The notes under the pieces are model-generated. The model did no database searches, was not told the DNA's origin, and saw nothing but the letters and a program-made list of their open reading frames with translations. A DNA stretch of 64,000 nucleotides from Thalassovita mangrovi. Lineage in GTDB: Bacteria > Pseudomonadota > Alphaproteobacteria > Rhodobacterales > Rhodobacteraceae. This document shows positions 38,574-46,648 of this stretch, piece by piece (position 1 is the first letter of the stretch; each line of letters starts with the position of its first letter). A program made the position numbers and the translations under genes. The stretch lies in NCBI RefSeq assembly GCF_009857745.1, contig NZ_WWEN01000002.1, positions 186,001 through 250,000 of the forward strand, written 5' to 3'.

Positions 38574-38851
38574 TGCAGACCTCCCATCCGGTATTTTCCG
38601 AGTTCCGAAATGAAATCTTCAAAGGACAACGTGACTTCGTCAGCGCCGTCGCTGAAAGTCGCATAAACCGAAACGGCATCTTCATCGGCGTGATATTCGA
38701 AACCCAGCGTATTGCTTTGATAGCTGGTGTCGGTCCCTTCGCGACGCCCTGTTTCCAGTGCTTTTTTCACAGCGGTGAATGGCGTCCTTTCGGACTGAAG
38801 CAACTCTATATGAATGGTCGACAGCGTCGATTGCATGGATTTTTCAGTCAT
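38567..38851 (-). CDS. Unrecognised 94-residue protein embedded in the sox operon
   Basis: The ATG overlaps the soxB stop (ATGA) and the stop overlaps the soxD start by 7 bases, so it is firmly built into the operon's translation. The protein is acidic, with a short alpha/beta pattern: STIHIELLQSER, a helix TPFTAVKKALETGRREG, then strands GFEYHADEDAVSVYATFSD and a helix SFEDFISELGKYRMGG. No cysteine pair, signal peptide or membrane helix. Its DNA looks less GC-rich than the sox genes around it, which suggests later insertion. I do not recognise the family and assign no function. Confidence 0.75.
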   Translation of the reverse strand: MTEKSMQSTLSTIHIELLQSERTPFTAVKKALETGRREGTDTSYQSNTLGFEYHADEDAVSVYATFSDGADEVTLSFEDFISELGKYRMGGLQC

Positions 38852-40095
38852 CAGTGCGCCACCCCCGCTGCCACGCTCTCGTCGATGAAACGGCCCTCGG
38901 CGAAGCGGTTCAGGCCGAACTCTTCCGTCAAAGGTGAATGCCCCTTGGCCATCAGCTCCGCCATCGCCCAGCCGGAACCGGGGATCGCCTTGAAACCGCC
39001 GGTGCCCCAGCCGCAATTGACGAAGACGCCCTCCACGGGCGTTTTCGACAGGATCGGTGAGCGGTCGCCGGTCATGTCGACGATGCCGCCCCATTGGCGC
39101 AGCATCTTCAGCCGGGAAATCATCGGGAAGGTTTCAACCAGCGCCCGGATCGTTTCCTCGATATGATGGAACGATCCGCGCTGCGTGTAGTTGTTATACC
39201 CGTCGGTGCCACCGCCGATCACCATTTCGCCCTTGTCGGATTGCGACATGTAGCCGTGCACGGTGTTGGCCATCACCACCACATCCATGCAGGGTTTGAT
39301 CGGCTCTGACACCAGCGCCTGCAGCGCCAGCGATTCAATCGGCAGGCGGAACCCGGCCATGTCGGCCAGCACGCCGGAATGACCCGCCACCACCAGCCCC
39401 AGCTTGTCGCAATCGATGGCGCCCTTGGTGGTGTCGACGCCCACGACCTTGCCGCCGTCGCGGCGCACGCCGGTGACTTCGCATTTCTGGATGATGTCCA
39501 TGCCCATGTCGGAACAGGCCCGCGCATAGCCCCAGGCCACCGCGTCGTGCCGTGCGGTGCCGCCGCGTTCCTGCCAGAGCCCGCCCAGAACCGGGTAGCG
39601 GGGGCCGGAAATGTTGATGATCGGCACCAATTCCTTGACCCGCTGCGGCCCGATGAATTCGGTCTTCACCCCCTGCAGCGCGTTGGCATGCGCCGTGCGC
39701 TGGTAACCGCGCACCTCGTGTTCGGTCTGCGCCAGCATGATCACGCCGCGGGGGCTGAACATGACGTTGTAGTTCAGGTCCTGGCTCATCGTTTCATAGA
39801 GCGAGCGGGCCTTTTCATAGATCGCGGCGGAAGGATCCTGCAGGTAGTTCGAGCGGATGATCGTGGTGTTGCGGCCGGTATTGCCGCCGCCGAGCCAGCC
39901 CTTTTCCAGCACCGCCACGTTGGTGATGCCGAAATTCTTGCCGAGGTAATAGGCCGTGGCTAGCCCGTGACCACCGGCGCCGACGATGATCACGTCATAT
40001 TTACCTTTCGGCTGCGGCGAGGCCCAGGCGCGTTCCCATCCCGAATGGTAACGGGCGGCTTCCCGGGCGATGGCAAAGGCGGAATAGCGTCTCAT
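38851..40095 (-). CDS. soxB: Sarcosine oxidase beta subunit
   Basis: The 414-residue flavoprotein subunit that carries out sarcosine dehydrogenation. The N-terminal FAD-binding motif is VIIVGAGGHGLATAYYLG (about 36-53), and the body is a DAO-type amine oxidase with GFRLPIESLALQALVSEP and the C-terminal GWGTGGFKAIPGSGWAMAEL. Family members also bind FMN covalently through a histidine in the region of CGWGTG-independent segments; I did not map that residue. It is the first gene of the operon, with a 185-base region before ccmI on the other strand that should hold both promoters. Confidence 0.95.
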   Translation of the reverse strand: MRRYSAFAIAREAARYHSGWERAWASPQPKGKYDVIIVGAGGHGLATAYYLGKNFGITNVAVLEKGWLGGGNTGRNTTIIRSNYLQDPSAAIYEKARSLYETMSQDLNYNVMFSPRGVIMLAQTEHEVRGYQRTAHANALQGVKTEFIGPQRVKELVPIINISGPRYPVLGGLWQERGGTARHDAVAWGYARACSDMGMDIIQKCEVTGVRRDGGKVVGVDTTKGAIDCDKLGLVVAGHSGVLADMAGFRLPIESLALQALVSEPIKPCMDVVVMANTVHGYMSQSDKGEMVIGGGTDGYNNYTQRGSFHHIEETIRALVETFPMISRLKMLRQWGGIVDMTGDRSPILSKTPVEGVFVNCGWGTGGFKAIPGSGWAMAELMAKGHSPLTEEFGLNRFAEGRFIDESVAAGVAH

Positions 40096-40280
40096 AAGCG
40101 GTTTGGCCCCGAATCCGGTGATTTTCTGTCCCCTACTTTACTGGACCCGCAGCGCCCGCCAGCCCCGTTTCTTTGCGTCACAATTGCGTGCGGTTGCGAC
40201 ATGCCGAACCATTGCGTCAGTTTGCCCTTTTTCCAGAGGCCCCGCGCATATACATGTTTGTCGAAATTGCAGGAGGCTTC

Positions 40281-41516
40281 ATGCTGTTTTGGATCATCAC
40301 CGCCGCGATCGCCCTGATCGTTTCCGGAATTCTGGCCTATGCGCTGATGCGCGGGCGCAGCGGCGGCGAGCCGCCCGCGGCCTATGACCTGCGGGTCTAT
40401 CGCGACCAGTTGAAGGAAGTTGACCGCGACCTGGCGCGTGGCGTGATCGGGGCCGAGGATGCCGACCGCACCCGGGCCGAGATTTCGCGCCGCATCCTGG
40501 CTGCCGACGCGCAGCTGCAAAAGGGCGGCGAAACCGGCGGCCAGCCGCAGGGGCTGGGCCGGGTTCTGGGTGTGGCGGCGGTTCTGGGGCTCGTCGGCGG
40601 GTCGCTGTTGATCTATCTCGATCTGGGTGCGCCGGGCTATGGCGATCTGGGTCTGAAGACCCGCATCAAGATGGCCGAGAAGGCCCGCGAAACCCGCCCC
40701 AGCCAGGCGGAAGTGGAAAAGACCATCCCGCCGCGGGCGCCGATGAACGAACCGACGCCGCAATTCCTCGACCTGATGGAAAAGCTGCGCGCGGCGGTGA
40801 AAACCCGGCCCGACGACCTGCAGGGGCACAAGCTGCTGGCCCGCAACGAAGCCCTGCTGGGCAATTTCCGCGCCGCTTACGAGGCGCAGCAAGCCTATAT
40901 CGATATCCTGGGCGACAAGGCCCAGGCTTCGGATTATGCCGACCTGGCCGACCTGATGGTGCTGGGCGCCGGCGGCTACGTGTCGCCCGAGGCCGAAATG
41001 GCATTGCGCCAGGTGCTTGAACGCGATCCGCGCAACGGCGTGGCGCTGTATTACATCGGGCTGATGTATGCCCAGGTGGGCCGCCCCGATGCCGGGTTCC
41101 AGATCTGGAACCGGCTGCTGCGCGAAGGCCCGGATGACGCGCCCTGGATCCCGCCGATCCGCGGCCAGATCACCGATCTGGCGATGCTGGCGGGCGTCGA
41201 TTTCACCCTGCCCGCCGCCCCGGGCGCGGCGCCGCTGAAAGGCCCCACCGCCGAAGACATGCAGGCGGCCGGCGAAATGACCGCGGAAGACCGCCAGGAC
41301 ATGATCCGCAACATGGTCGCGGGCCTGGCCGAGCGTCTGGGCAGCGAAGGCGGATCGCCGGAAGAATGGGCGCGACTGCTTGGTGCCTATGGTGTGCTGG
41401 GCGAGACCGACAAGGCCAAGGAAATCTGGGCCGAGGCGCAACAGGTCTTTGCCGACAACCCGCAGGCGCTGGCGACGGTGCGCGCGGGCGCCCAACGCGC
41501 AGGCATCGAGCAATGA
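40281..41516 (+). CDS. ccmI: Cytochrome c biogenesis protein CcmI
   Basis: The apocytochrome c chaperone of cytochrome c maturation system I. It has 411 residues from the ATG at 40281, which has an AGGAGG site four bases upstream. The N-terminal part has two membrane helices (about 2-20 and 90-110) flanking a cytoplasmic loop with the leucine-zipper-like YDLRVYRDQLKEVDRDLARG, and the periplasmic part consists of TPR repeats (for example ALRQVLERDPRNGVALYYIG). It is separated from ccmABCDG by 33 kb. It overlaps ruvX by ATGA. Confidence 0.94.
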   Translation: MLFWIITAAIALIVSGILAYALMRGRSGGEPPAAYDLRVYRDQLKEVDRDLARGVIGAEDADRTRAEISRRILAADAQLQKGGETGGQPQGLGRVLGVAAVLGLVGGSLLIYLDLGAPGYGDLGLKTRIKMAEKARETRPSQAEVEKTIPPRAPMNEPTPQFLDLMEKLRAAVKTRPDDLQGHKLLARNEALLGNFRAAYEAQQAYIDILGDKAQASDYADLADLMVLGAGGYVSPEAEMALRQVLERDPRNGVALYYIGLMYAQVGRPDAGFQIWNRLLREGPDDAPWIPPIRGQITDLAMLAGVDFTLPAAPGAAPLKGPTAEDMQAAGEMTAEDRQDMIRNMVAGLAERLGSEGGSPEEWARLLGAYGVLGETDKAKEIWAEAQQVFADNPQALATVRAGAQRAGIEQ

Positions 41517-41989
41517 TCTGCGACGAGGTCGAAGACCTGGCCGGAGCCCTGCCCGCCCATGCGCCGCTGATCGGGCTCGACCTGGGCGACAAGACGATCG
41601 GGGTTGCGATCTCGGACGTGATGCAGAGCGTGGCGAGTCCGGTGGAAACCATCCGGCGCAAGAAATTCGGCGTCGATGCCGAGCGTCTGCTGCAGATCGT
41701 GGCGGATCGTCAGGCGGGCGGCATCATCCTGGGCCTGCCACGCAACATGGACGGGTCCGAGGGCCCGCGCTGCCAGAAGACCCGCGCCTTTGCCCGCAAC
41801 CTGTCGCGGCTGACCGAGCTGCCGATCGGGTTCTGGGACGAACGGCTGTCCACCGTCGCCGCCGAACGGGCGCTGATCGAGGCCGATACCTCGCGCGCCA
41901 AGCGGGCCGAGAAGATCGACAACGTGGCGGCCTCCTTCATTCTGCAGGGGTTTCTCGACCGGCTGCGCAATTTGCGGGCCGGGGCATGA
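41513..41989 (+). CDS. ruvX: Putative pre-16S rRNA nuclease / Holliday junction resolvase-like protein (YqgF, RuvX)
   Basis: A 158-residue RNase H-fold protein with LIGLDLGDKTIGVAISD at the N-terminus, GLPRNMDGSEGPRCQKTRAFA in the middle and FWDERLSTVAAER, plus the C-terminal AEKIDNVAASFILQGFLD. The acidic residues of the active site (Asp in LGLDLG-type, Glu in DERLST and Asp in KIDNVAA) are present. In E. coli the homologue helps mature 16S rRNA. Both ends overlap neighbours by 4 bases, so it is part of the ccmI-ruvX-DUF1289 unit. Confidence 0.93.
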   Translation: MICDEVEDLAGALPAHAPLIGLDLGDKTIGVAISDVMQSVASPVETIRRKKFGVDAERLLQIVADRQAGGIILGLPRNMDGSEGPRCQKTRAFARNLSRLTELPIGFWDERLSTVAAERALIEADTSRAKRAEKIDNVAASFILQGFLDRLRNLRAGA

Positions 41990-42222
41990 GCAAAGAGGTG
42001 TGGAAACGCGACGAGGTGCAAAGCCCCTGCGTCAATATCTGCGTCATCCACCCCGACGCGCGGCTTTGCACCGGCTGCTATCGCAGTATCGAGGAAATCA
42101 CCGCCTGGTCGAAAATGACGCCGCAGGAACGGCGCGACGTCATGGACGCCCTGCCCGACCGCGCCTCGCAGCTGAAGAAACGCCGCGGCGGCCGCGCCGC
42201 GAAGATCGGGCGCGGCAGCTGA
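41986..42222 (+). CDS. DUF1289 domain-containing small protein
   Basis: A 78-residue protein with the DUF1289 cysteine pattern: SPCVNICVIHPDARLCTGCYR gives Cys15, Cys19, Cys28 and Cys31, a probable metal site, followed by EEITAWSKMTPQERRDVMDAL and a basic tail rich in Lys and Arg. The function of the family is not established. The ATG overlaps the ruvX stop. It ends 3 bases before the convergent RTX gene. Confidence 0.9.
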   Translation: MSKEVWKRDEVQSPCVNICVIHPDARLCTGCYRSIEEITAWSKMTPQERRDVMDALPDRASQLKKRRGGRAAKIGRGS

Positions 42223-42225
42223 GGA

Positions 42226-43029
42226 TCAGGCCGGGGCGTCGACCTCGATGACCGACACATCCGCCAGCGACACCACACCGGCGCCGTTGGTCACCCGCGC
42301 CACCGCCGATCCGTCGAACAGCACGGTCACGTCGTCGCCATCGGTTTCCAGCTCCACCTCGCCCGCGCCGGTATAATTGTCGAACTGGGTCACCACGATC
42401 TGATCGCCGGCTTCGAAATCTGCGATTTCCACCGCGTGATCGGGATCGACCCAGGTGCCGGTGACAAACCCGTCGGTGCCGTCGCCGCCTTCCAGCGTGT
42501 CGCCGCTGCCACCCATCAGGATGTCGATGCCATCGCCGCCGCGCACCAGATCAGGGTCGTAGCTGTCCTGCAGGTCGTAACCGCCGCTGGCCGCCGAGGG
42601 CGACCAATAGGAAAACAGCACGTCGTCACCGGCGCCGCCATCCATCGTGTCGGCGCCCGATCCGCCTTCCATGTAATCGGAATCCGCACCGCCATCCATC
42701 AGGTCGTCGCCCGCGCCGCCGAACATGATGTCGATCCCGTCGCCGCCGCGCAGATCGTCATCGCCTGCCCCCGCGTCCATCACATCGTCGCCATCGCCGC
42801 CCTTCAGCAGGTCATCGCCGCCATAGCCCAGCAGGCTGTCGGCGCCGCCCCGGCCCAGCAGCACGTCTTCGCCAGCGCCGCCGATCAGGCTGTCGGCGCC
42901 TGCGCTGCCCTCGATTTCGTCATCGGCGCCCTTGTCTTCGCCAGAGTCGGCCGAAACGACCTCATCCTCGTCCAGATCAATCGCCGAAACCAATCCCACA
43001 AGTCCCAAAAGGGCGAGTAATGCAATCAT
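42226..43029 (-). CDS. RTX-repeat calcium-binding protein with hydrophobic N-terminus (copy 3)
   Basis: A 267-residue acidic protein with the same plan as copies 1 and 2: an uncharged hydrophobic start (MIALLALLGLVGLVSA), an Asp/Glu-rich segment, RTX nonapeptides over about residues 38-180 (GGAGEDVLLGRGGADSLLG and similar) and a C-terminal beta segment with VEIADFEAGDQIVV. The visible ribosome binding site is AGAGGT before the ATG. The leader upstream is unusually A/T-rich. No type I secretion gene is nearby. Function is unknown. Confidence 0.85.
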   Translation of the reverse strand: MIALLALLGLVGLVSAIDLDEDEVVSADSGEDKGADDEIEGSAGADSLIGGAGEDVLLGRGGADSLLGYGGDDLLKGGDGDDVMDAGAGDDDLRGGDGIDIMFGGAGDDLMDGGADSDYMEGGSGADTMDGGAGDDVLFSYWSPSAASGGYDLQDSYDPDLVRGGDGIDILMGGSGDTLEGGDGTDGFVTGTWVDPDHAVEIADFEAGDQIVVTQFDNYTGAGEVELETDGDDVTVLFDGSAVARVTNGAGVVSLADVSVIEVDAPA

Positions 43030-43181
43030 GAGTAACCTCTGAATTCATCCTGCAAATTATGAATTTTACAATTGATATCAGGAATATGGATTATTTTAGA
43101 CAATTCTACGTAATGTTATGGGCGGCGCAATGCAATACAATTCATGATTGGGTTTCTGCCCTCCCCCTGGACAGGGACGGA
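43030..43181. promoter_or_regulatory. A/T-rich region upstream of RTX copy 3
   Basis: About 120 of these 152 bases are strikingly A/T-rich in a GC-rich genome, with several TATAAT-like and TTGACA-like options on the - strand (for example TAAAAT and AATTGT). This probably holds the promoter of RTX copy 3. No precise -35/-10 pair can be fixed by eye. Confidence 0.4.
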
Positions 43182-43850
43182 TCACAGCGCGACAAGGCCG
43201 ATATCGGCCTCCTGCAGCACGCCATGGGCGTTCTGCACCACCGCGACGGCCTGGCCGTCCAGTTCGATCACCGCGTCATCGGGATTGTCCTGCGATTGCG
43301 CGACATCGACCGTCGGCGTGCTGTCGCTGGCATAGCCCAGCACGATCACGTCCTCGCCGGGGCTGAAATCGGTGATCACCGCCGTATCCCCGGCCCCAGA
43401 CCAATGCAGATCGAACTGGTCCGCGCCGTCGCCGCCGCTGGCGGTATCGCCCGCCGCGATGGTGAGCACGTCATCGCCCGCCCCACCATCCAGCGTGTCC
43501 GCTCCGTCACCGCCCTCCAGCCGGTCATCGCCCGCCGCGCCGCGCAGGTCGTCGGCACCATCGCCGCCAGACAGATCGTCATCCCCCGCGCCGCCCTGCA
43601 ACAGGTCGTCACCGCCCCGGCCCAGCACCACGTCGTCGCCCGCGCCTGCATCGACGCTGTCGTTGCCCGCCAGTGCCTCGGCAAAGTCGTCTCCACCCAG
43701 AAGCGCCAGATCGTCGTCGCCCTCGCTGCCGGTCACATGATCGTCGCCCGCCGTGCCTGCAGGCGCGTCGTCGGGCATCGGATCGGTCCCGGTCAGCCCA
43801 AAGGCCGACCCGACCGCCGCCAGTCCGAATATGACCAGAAGCTCCAGCAT
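43182..43850 (-). CDS. RTX-repeat calcium-binding protein with hydrophobic N-terminus (copy 4)
   Basis: A 222-residue protein, the smallest of the four. Start MLELLVIFGLAAVGSAFG, then RTX nonapeptides over about residues 35-140 (GAGDDVVLGRGGDDLLQGG and similar), then a C-terminal segment VITDFSPGEDVIVLGY that matches the corresponding part of copies 1-3. GGGGGAA precedes the ATG. It lies about 150 bases upstream of copy 3 and is on the same strand, so they may be co-transcribed or have separate promoters. Function is unknown. Confidence 0.84.
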   Translation of the reverse strand: MLELLVIFGLAAVGSAFGLTGTDPMPDDAPAGTAGDDHVTGSEGDDDLALLGGDDFAEALAGNDSVDAGAGDDVVLGRGGDDLLQGGAGDDDLSGGDGADDLRGAAGDDRLEGGDGADTLDGGAGDDVLTIAAGDTASGGDGADQFDLHWSGAGDTAVITDFSPGEDVIVLGYASDSTPTVDVAQSQDNPDDAVIELDGQAVAVVQNAHGVLQEADIGLVAL

Positions 43851-43997
43851 CCCGTTCCCCCATTGCGATCGGACAGGGATAGCAGCGCCGGGATTGATCC
43901 GGCAAATTTTCGATGAATTCGCGGGTCATTCACCGCGGCAGCGGCGACAATCACGGCCAAGCACGGCGATTACCGGGTAAACGGAAAACAATGCCCG

Positions 43998-44822
43998 TCA
44001 CAGCCCCAGCGATTTGCGCAGCATGTTCAGCGCCACCAGCGTCAGGAACACCGCGAAGACCCGCTTCAGCGGCTTGGGGTCCATCGCATGGGCCAGCTTC
44101 ACGCCCAGGGGCGCGGTCAGCAGCGTCATCGCGATCACCACGCCGAAGGCCGGCAGGTTCACCGCGCCGATGGTCAGCGGCGGGCGATGGGCCGGGTCGA
44201 TCGGCAGGAACAGGAACCCGATCACGGAAGGCACCGCGATGATCACGCCGAAGCCCGCAGCGGTGGCGACCGCGCGGTGGATGGGGGTGTTGAACAGGCT
44301 CATCAAGGGCACGCCGAAGCTGCCGCCGCCGATCCCCATCAGCACCGACAGGAAGCCCACGAAGGGCGAGGTGATGATGCGGCCCAGACCTTTCGGCATC
44401 GCCTGGCCCAGCCGCCATTCCGACCGGCCAAAGCCCATATAGGCGCCGATCACCAGCGCCAGCACGCCGAAGATGCCCTGCAAGGTGGCCGAGCGCAGCG
44501 ACGACACCGTCAGCATACCGATCACCGCCCCGATGGCGATGCCGGGCGCCCAGCCCTTCAGGATATCCCAGTCGACCGCTCCCTTGCGATTATGGCTCAG
44601 CACCGAGCGGACCGAAGTGACGATGATCGTCGCCAGCGAGGTCGCAAGGCACATCTGCATCAGCTGCGGCCCGTCATAGCCCAGCGTCTGGAACGCATAG
44701 AAGAACGCCGGCACCAGAACGATGCCGCCCCCGACCCCAAGCAAACCGGCCAGCACACCGGCCAGGGCGCCGATCACCATCAGCAGCGCGAGCATCATCA
44801 ACAACAGCGACATGTCAGGCAT
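43998..44822 (-). CDS. Sulfite exporter TauE/SafE family membrane protein (second copy)
   Basis: A 274-residue membrane protein with about eight helices and the two conserved glycine-rich loops, AGVLAGLLGVGGGIVLVP near residue 20 and LMGIGGGSFGVPLMSLF near residue 160. This is closer to the canonical TauE/SafE pattern than the copy at 8486. The substrate, probably a sulfur-containing or other small organic anion, cannot be read. It is a separate gene between the RTX pair and dusA, all on the - strand. Confidence 0.91.
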   Translation of the reverse strand: MPDMSLLLMMLALLMVIGALAGVLAGLLGVGGGIVLVPAFFYAFQTLGYDGPQLMQMCLATSLATIIVTSVRSVLSHNRKGAVDWDILKGWAPGIAIGAVIGMLTVSSLRSATLQGIFGVLALVIGAYMGFGRSEWRLGQAMPKGLGRIITSPFVGFLSVLMGIGGGSFGVPLMSLFNTPIHRAVATAAGFGVIIAVPSVIGFLFLPIDPAHRPPLTIGAVNLPAFGVVIAMTLLTAPLGVKLAHAMDPKPLKRVFAVFLTLVALNMLRKSLGL

Positions 44823-44895
44823 GGTTTACCTCTCCCCTTGCGTCGCGGCCCTTAGACACCTCTTTCGCCGCCGCCTCAACGGAAAATATGGCGGG

Positions 44896-45897
44896 TCAGG
44901 CCGCCTGACGGATATGCGACAGCGCTTCCAGCACCAGATCGGGGCCCGCCCCGTCCTTATGCCCGCCTTCCGACAGGATGCGCCGCCATTGCCGCGCACC
45001 GGGACGGCCCGCGAACAGGCCCAGCATGTGCCGCGTCACCTGCGCCAGCTTGCCGCCCGCTTCCAGATGCGCCTCGATATAGGGCAACATCTGATGCACA
45101 GCCTGCACCGGATCGCTGACCTGGCCGGTGCCGTAGATCTCGGGATCGGCGGCGCAGAGGATGTCGGCGGGCTGGTGATAGGCCGCGCGCCCGATCATCA
45201 CCCCGTCCAGTCCCGCCTGCAGAAACTCCTTCGCCTGCGCCAGCGAGGTGACACCGCCATTGACCGACAGGTGCAGTTGCGGGAAGGCCTGTTTCATCCG
45301 CAGCACCAGATCGTAATCGAGCGGCGGCACATCGCGGTTTTCCTTCGGGCTCAGCCCCTGCAGCCAGGCCTTGCGGGCATGGATGGTGAAGCGTTCGCAG
45401 CCCGCTGCGGATACTTTTTCAAGGAAATCCGGCAGCACGGTTTCGGGGTCCTGATCGTCCACCCCGATGCGGCATTTGACCGTGACCTCGACCGATACCG
45501 CGTCCTGCATCGCCTTCACGCAGTCAGCGACCAGACCCGGGGATTTCATCAACACCGCGCCGAAAGTGCCCGATTGCACCCGGTCCGAGGGGCAGCCGAC
45601 ATTCAGATTGATCTCGTCATAGCCCGCGTCCTGCCCCAGCTTGGCCGCCTGCGCCAGCTCCGCCGGGTCCGACCCGCCCAGTTGCAGCGCCACCGGGTGT
45701 TCGGCGGGGCTGAAATCCAGCAGGTGCAAAGCGCCGCCGCGCACCAGCGCGGGCGAGGTCACCATTTCGGTATAAAGCAGCGTCTCGCCACTCAGCAGCC
45801 GGTGCAGGTAACGGCAATGCCGGTCGGTCCAGTCCATCATCGGGGCGACGGACAGGCGGGCGGCTTGGCGGATCTGGTCTCGGGTCGGCTGGGTCAT
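44896..45897 (-). CDS. dusA: tRNA-dihydrouridine(20/20a) synthase DusA
   Basis: An FMN- and NADPH-dependent enzyme that reduces uridine in the tRNA D-loop. The 333-residue protein shows the DusA start SVAPMMDWTDRHCRYLHRLL, the catalytic-cysteine motif NVGCPSDRVQSGTFGAVLM, RFTIHARKAWLQGLSPKENR (typical of DusA rather than DusB or DusC), and NGGVTSLAQA plus GVMIGRAAY for phosphate/FMN binding. It is followed by the TauE gene at 73 bases. The start at 45897 gives the usual length. Confidence 0.95.
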   Translation of the reverse strand: MTQPTRDQIRQAARLSVAPMMDWTDRHCRYLHRLLSGETLLYTEMVTSPALVRGGALHLLDFSPAEHPVALQLGGSDPAELAQAAKLGQDAGYDEINLNVGCPSDRVQSGTFGAVLMKSPGLVADCVKAMQDAVSVEVTVKCRIGVDDQDPETVLPDFLEKVSAAGCERFTIHARKAWLQGLSPKENRDVPPLDYDLVLRMKQAFPQLHLSVNGGVTSLAQAKEFLQAGLDGVMIGRAAYHQPADILCAADPEIYGTGQVSDPVQAVHQMLPYIEAHLEAGGKLAQVTRHMLGLFAGRPGARQWRRILSEGGHKDGAGPDLVLEALSHIRQAA

Positions 45898-46177
45898 CGG
45901 ATCACTACGGGTTGCAGGCCCGGGCTTATGCCCGTTTCACCGCCCGATGGCAACGGGTCAGAGTGCTCTGCCCCGGTTTGCAGACCTACCAATGTATGCA
46001 ACCACCCTCGATCGAAGGGGCTTCCCCTATCGGTGAGTACAGCCTTCCCAAACCTTATTGACCAACGCCACATCGGCTTTTTTGATATTATCGTTAGACA
46101 CAGGTTTTTCCCGCAAAGGCCGCCCCTGTAACCGATCCCGTTATCCAGTCCCACGCAAATCTGCGAAGGAACCCGTT

Positions 46178-46615
46178 ATGTACATGTTCGGAGGTTTGAA
46201 CCGAACCCAAAATCAGGCGGAGCAATACACACGGGATATCTTGAGCACGGAACAGGTGATCGCCGATCTGACGAACCCGCGAAAGATTGCCGATTTCCAG
46301 GTCACCGATAATGTCTTTGCCGATTACAACGAGGTCGTGCGCGTTCTCAGCGCGATGAACTGGGAAGAGCTGCCGCTGTCGGGAAAGCGCTTCCTGCTGC
46401 ACCGGCTGGTGCTGAAAACCAAGGGGTTGGCCGATCTGAACGAAGGCACCCAGCACACCGTTGCTTCGCACAAGATCACCATCCGTCGCAGCCAACAGGA
46501 CGACGATTACAAGGAAATCCGCCGGCGTATGCGGTTCAGCATCTACAGCCGGTTCTGGAATCCCAGCACCAATATCTGCGTGACCTTCTGGATCGACGAC
46601 CTGAAACTGTCCTGA
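46178..46615 (+). CDS. Unrecognised 145-residue protein
   Basis: A soluble protein with no signal peptide or membrane helix. The ATG at 46178 (MYMFGGLNRTQNQ) has AAGGA seven bases upstream; the open frame before it does not look coding. A basic middle (HKITIRRSQQDDDYKEIRRRMRFSIYSRFW) and an acidic C-terminus (FWIDDLKLS) stand out. I do not recognise the family. The 280 bases before it, shared with dusA, include an A/T-rich part near 46060-46100 that may be its promoter. It is convergent with metH. Confidence 0.75.
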   Translation: MYMFGGLNRTQNQAEQYTRDILSTEQVIADLTNPRKIADFQVTDNVFADYNEVVRVLSAMNWEELPLSGKRFLLHRLVLKTKGLADLNEGTQHTVASHKITIRRSQQDDDYKEIRRRMRFSIYSRFWNPSTNICVTFWIDDLKLS

Positions 46616-46625
46616 CCGGCGCGCA

Positions 46626-46645
46626 CCGCCCCGGCGCGGGGGCGG
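46626..46645. terminator. Hairpin between convergent genes
   Basis: A perfect 7-base stem CCGCCCC/GGGGCGG lies in the 33-base gap between the stop codons of the unknown gene and metH. There is no T-run on either side, so it is only a possible bidirectional stop signal. Confidence 0.35.
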
Positions 46646-46648
46646 CGG

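Noticed and set aside
34605-40095. Sulfur-oxidation sox cluster
   Set aside because: The products are sarcosine oxidase subunits (GcvT-like, DAO-type and zinc-binding delta subunit). No thiosulfate-oxidation proteins such as SoxYZ are present.
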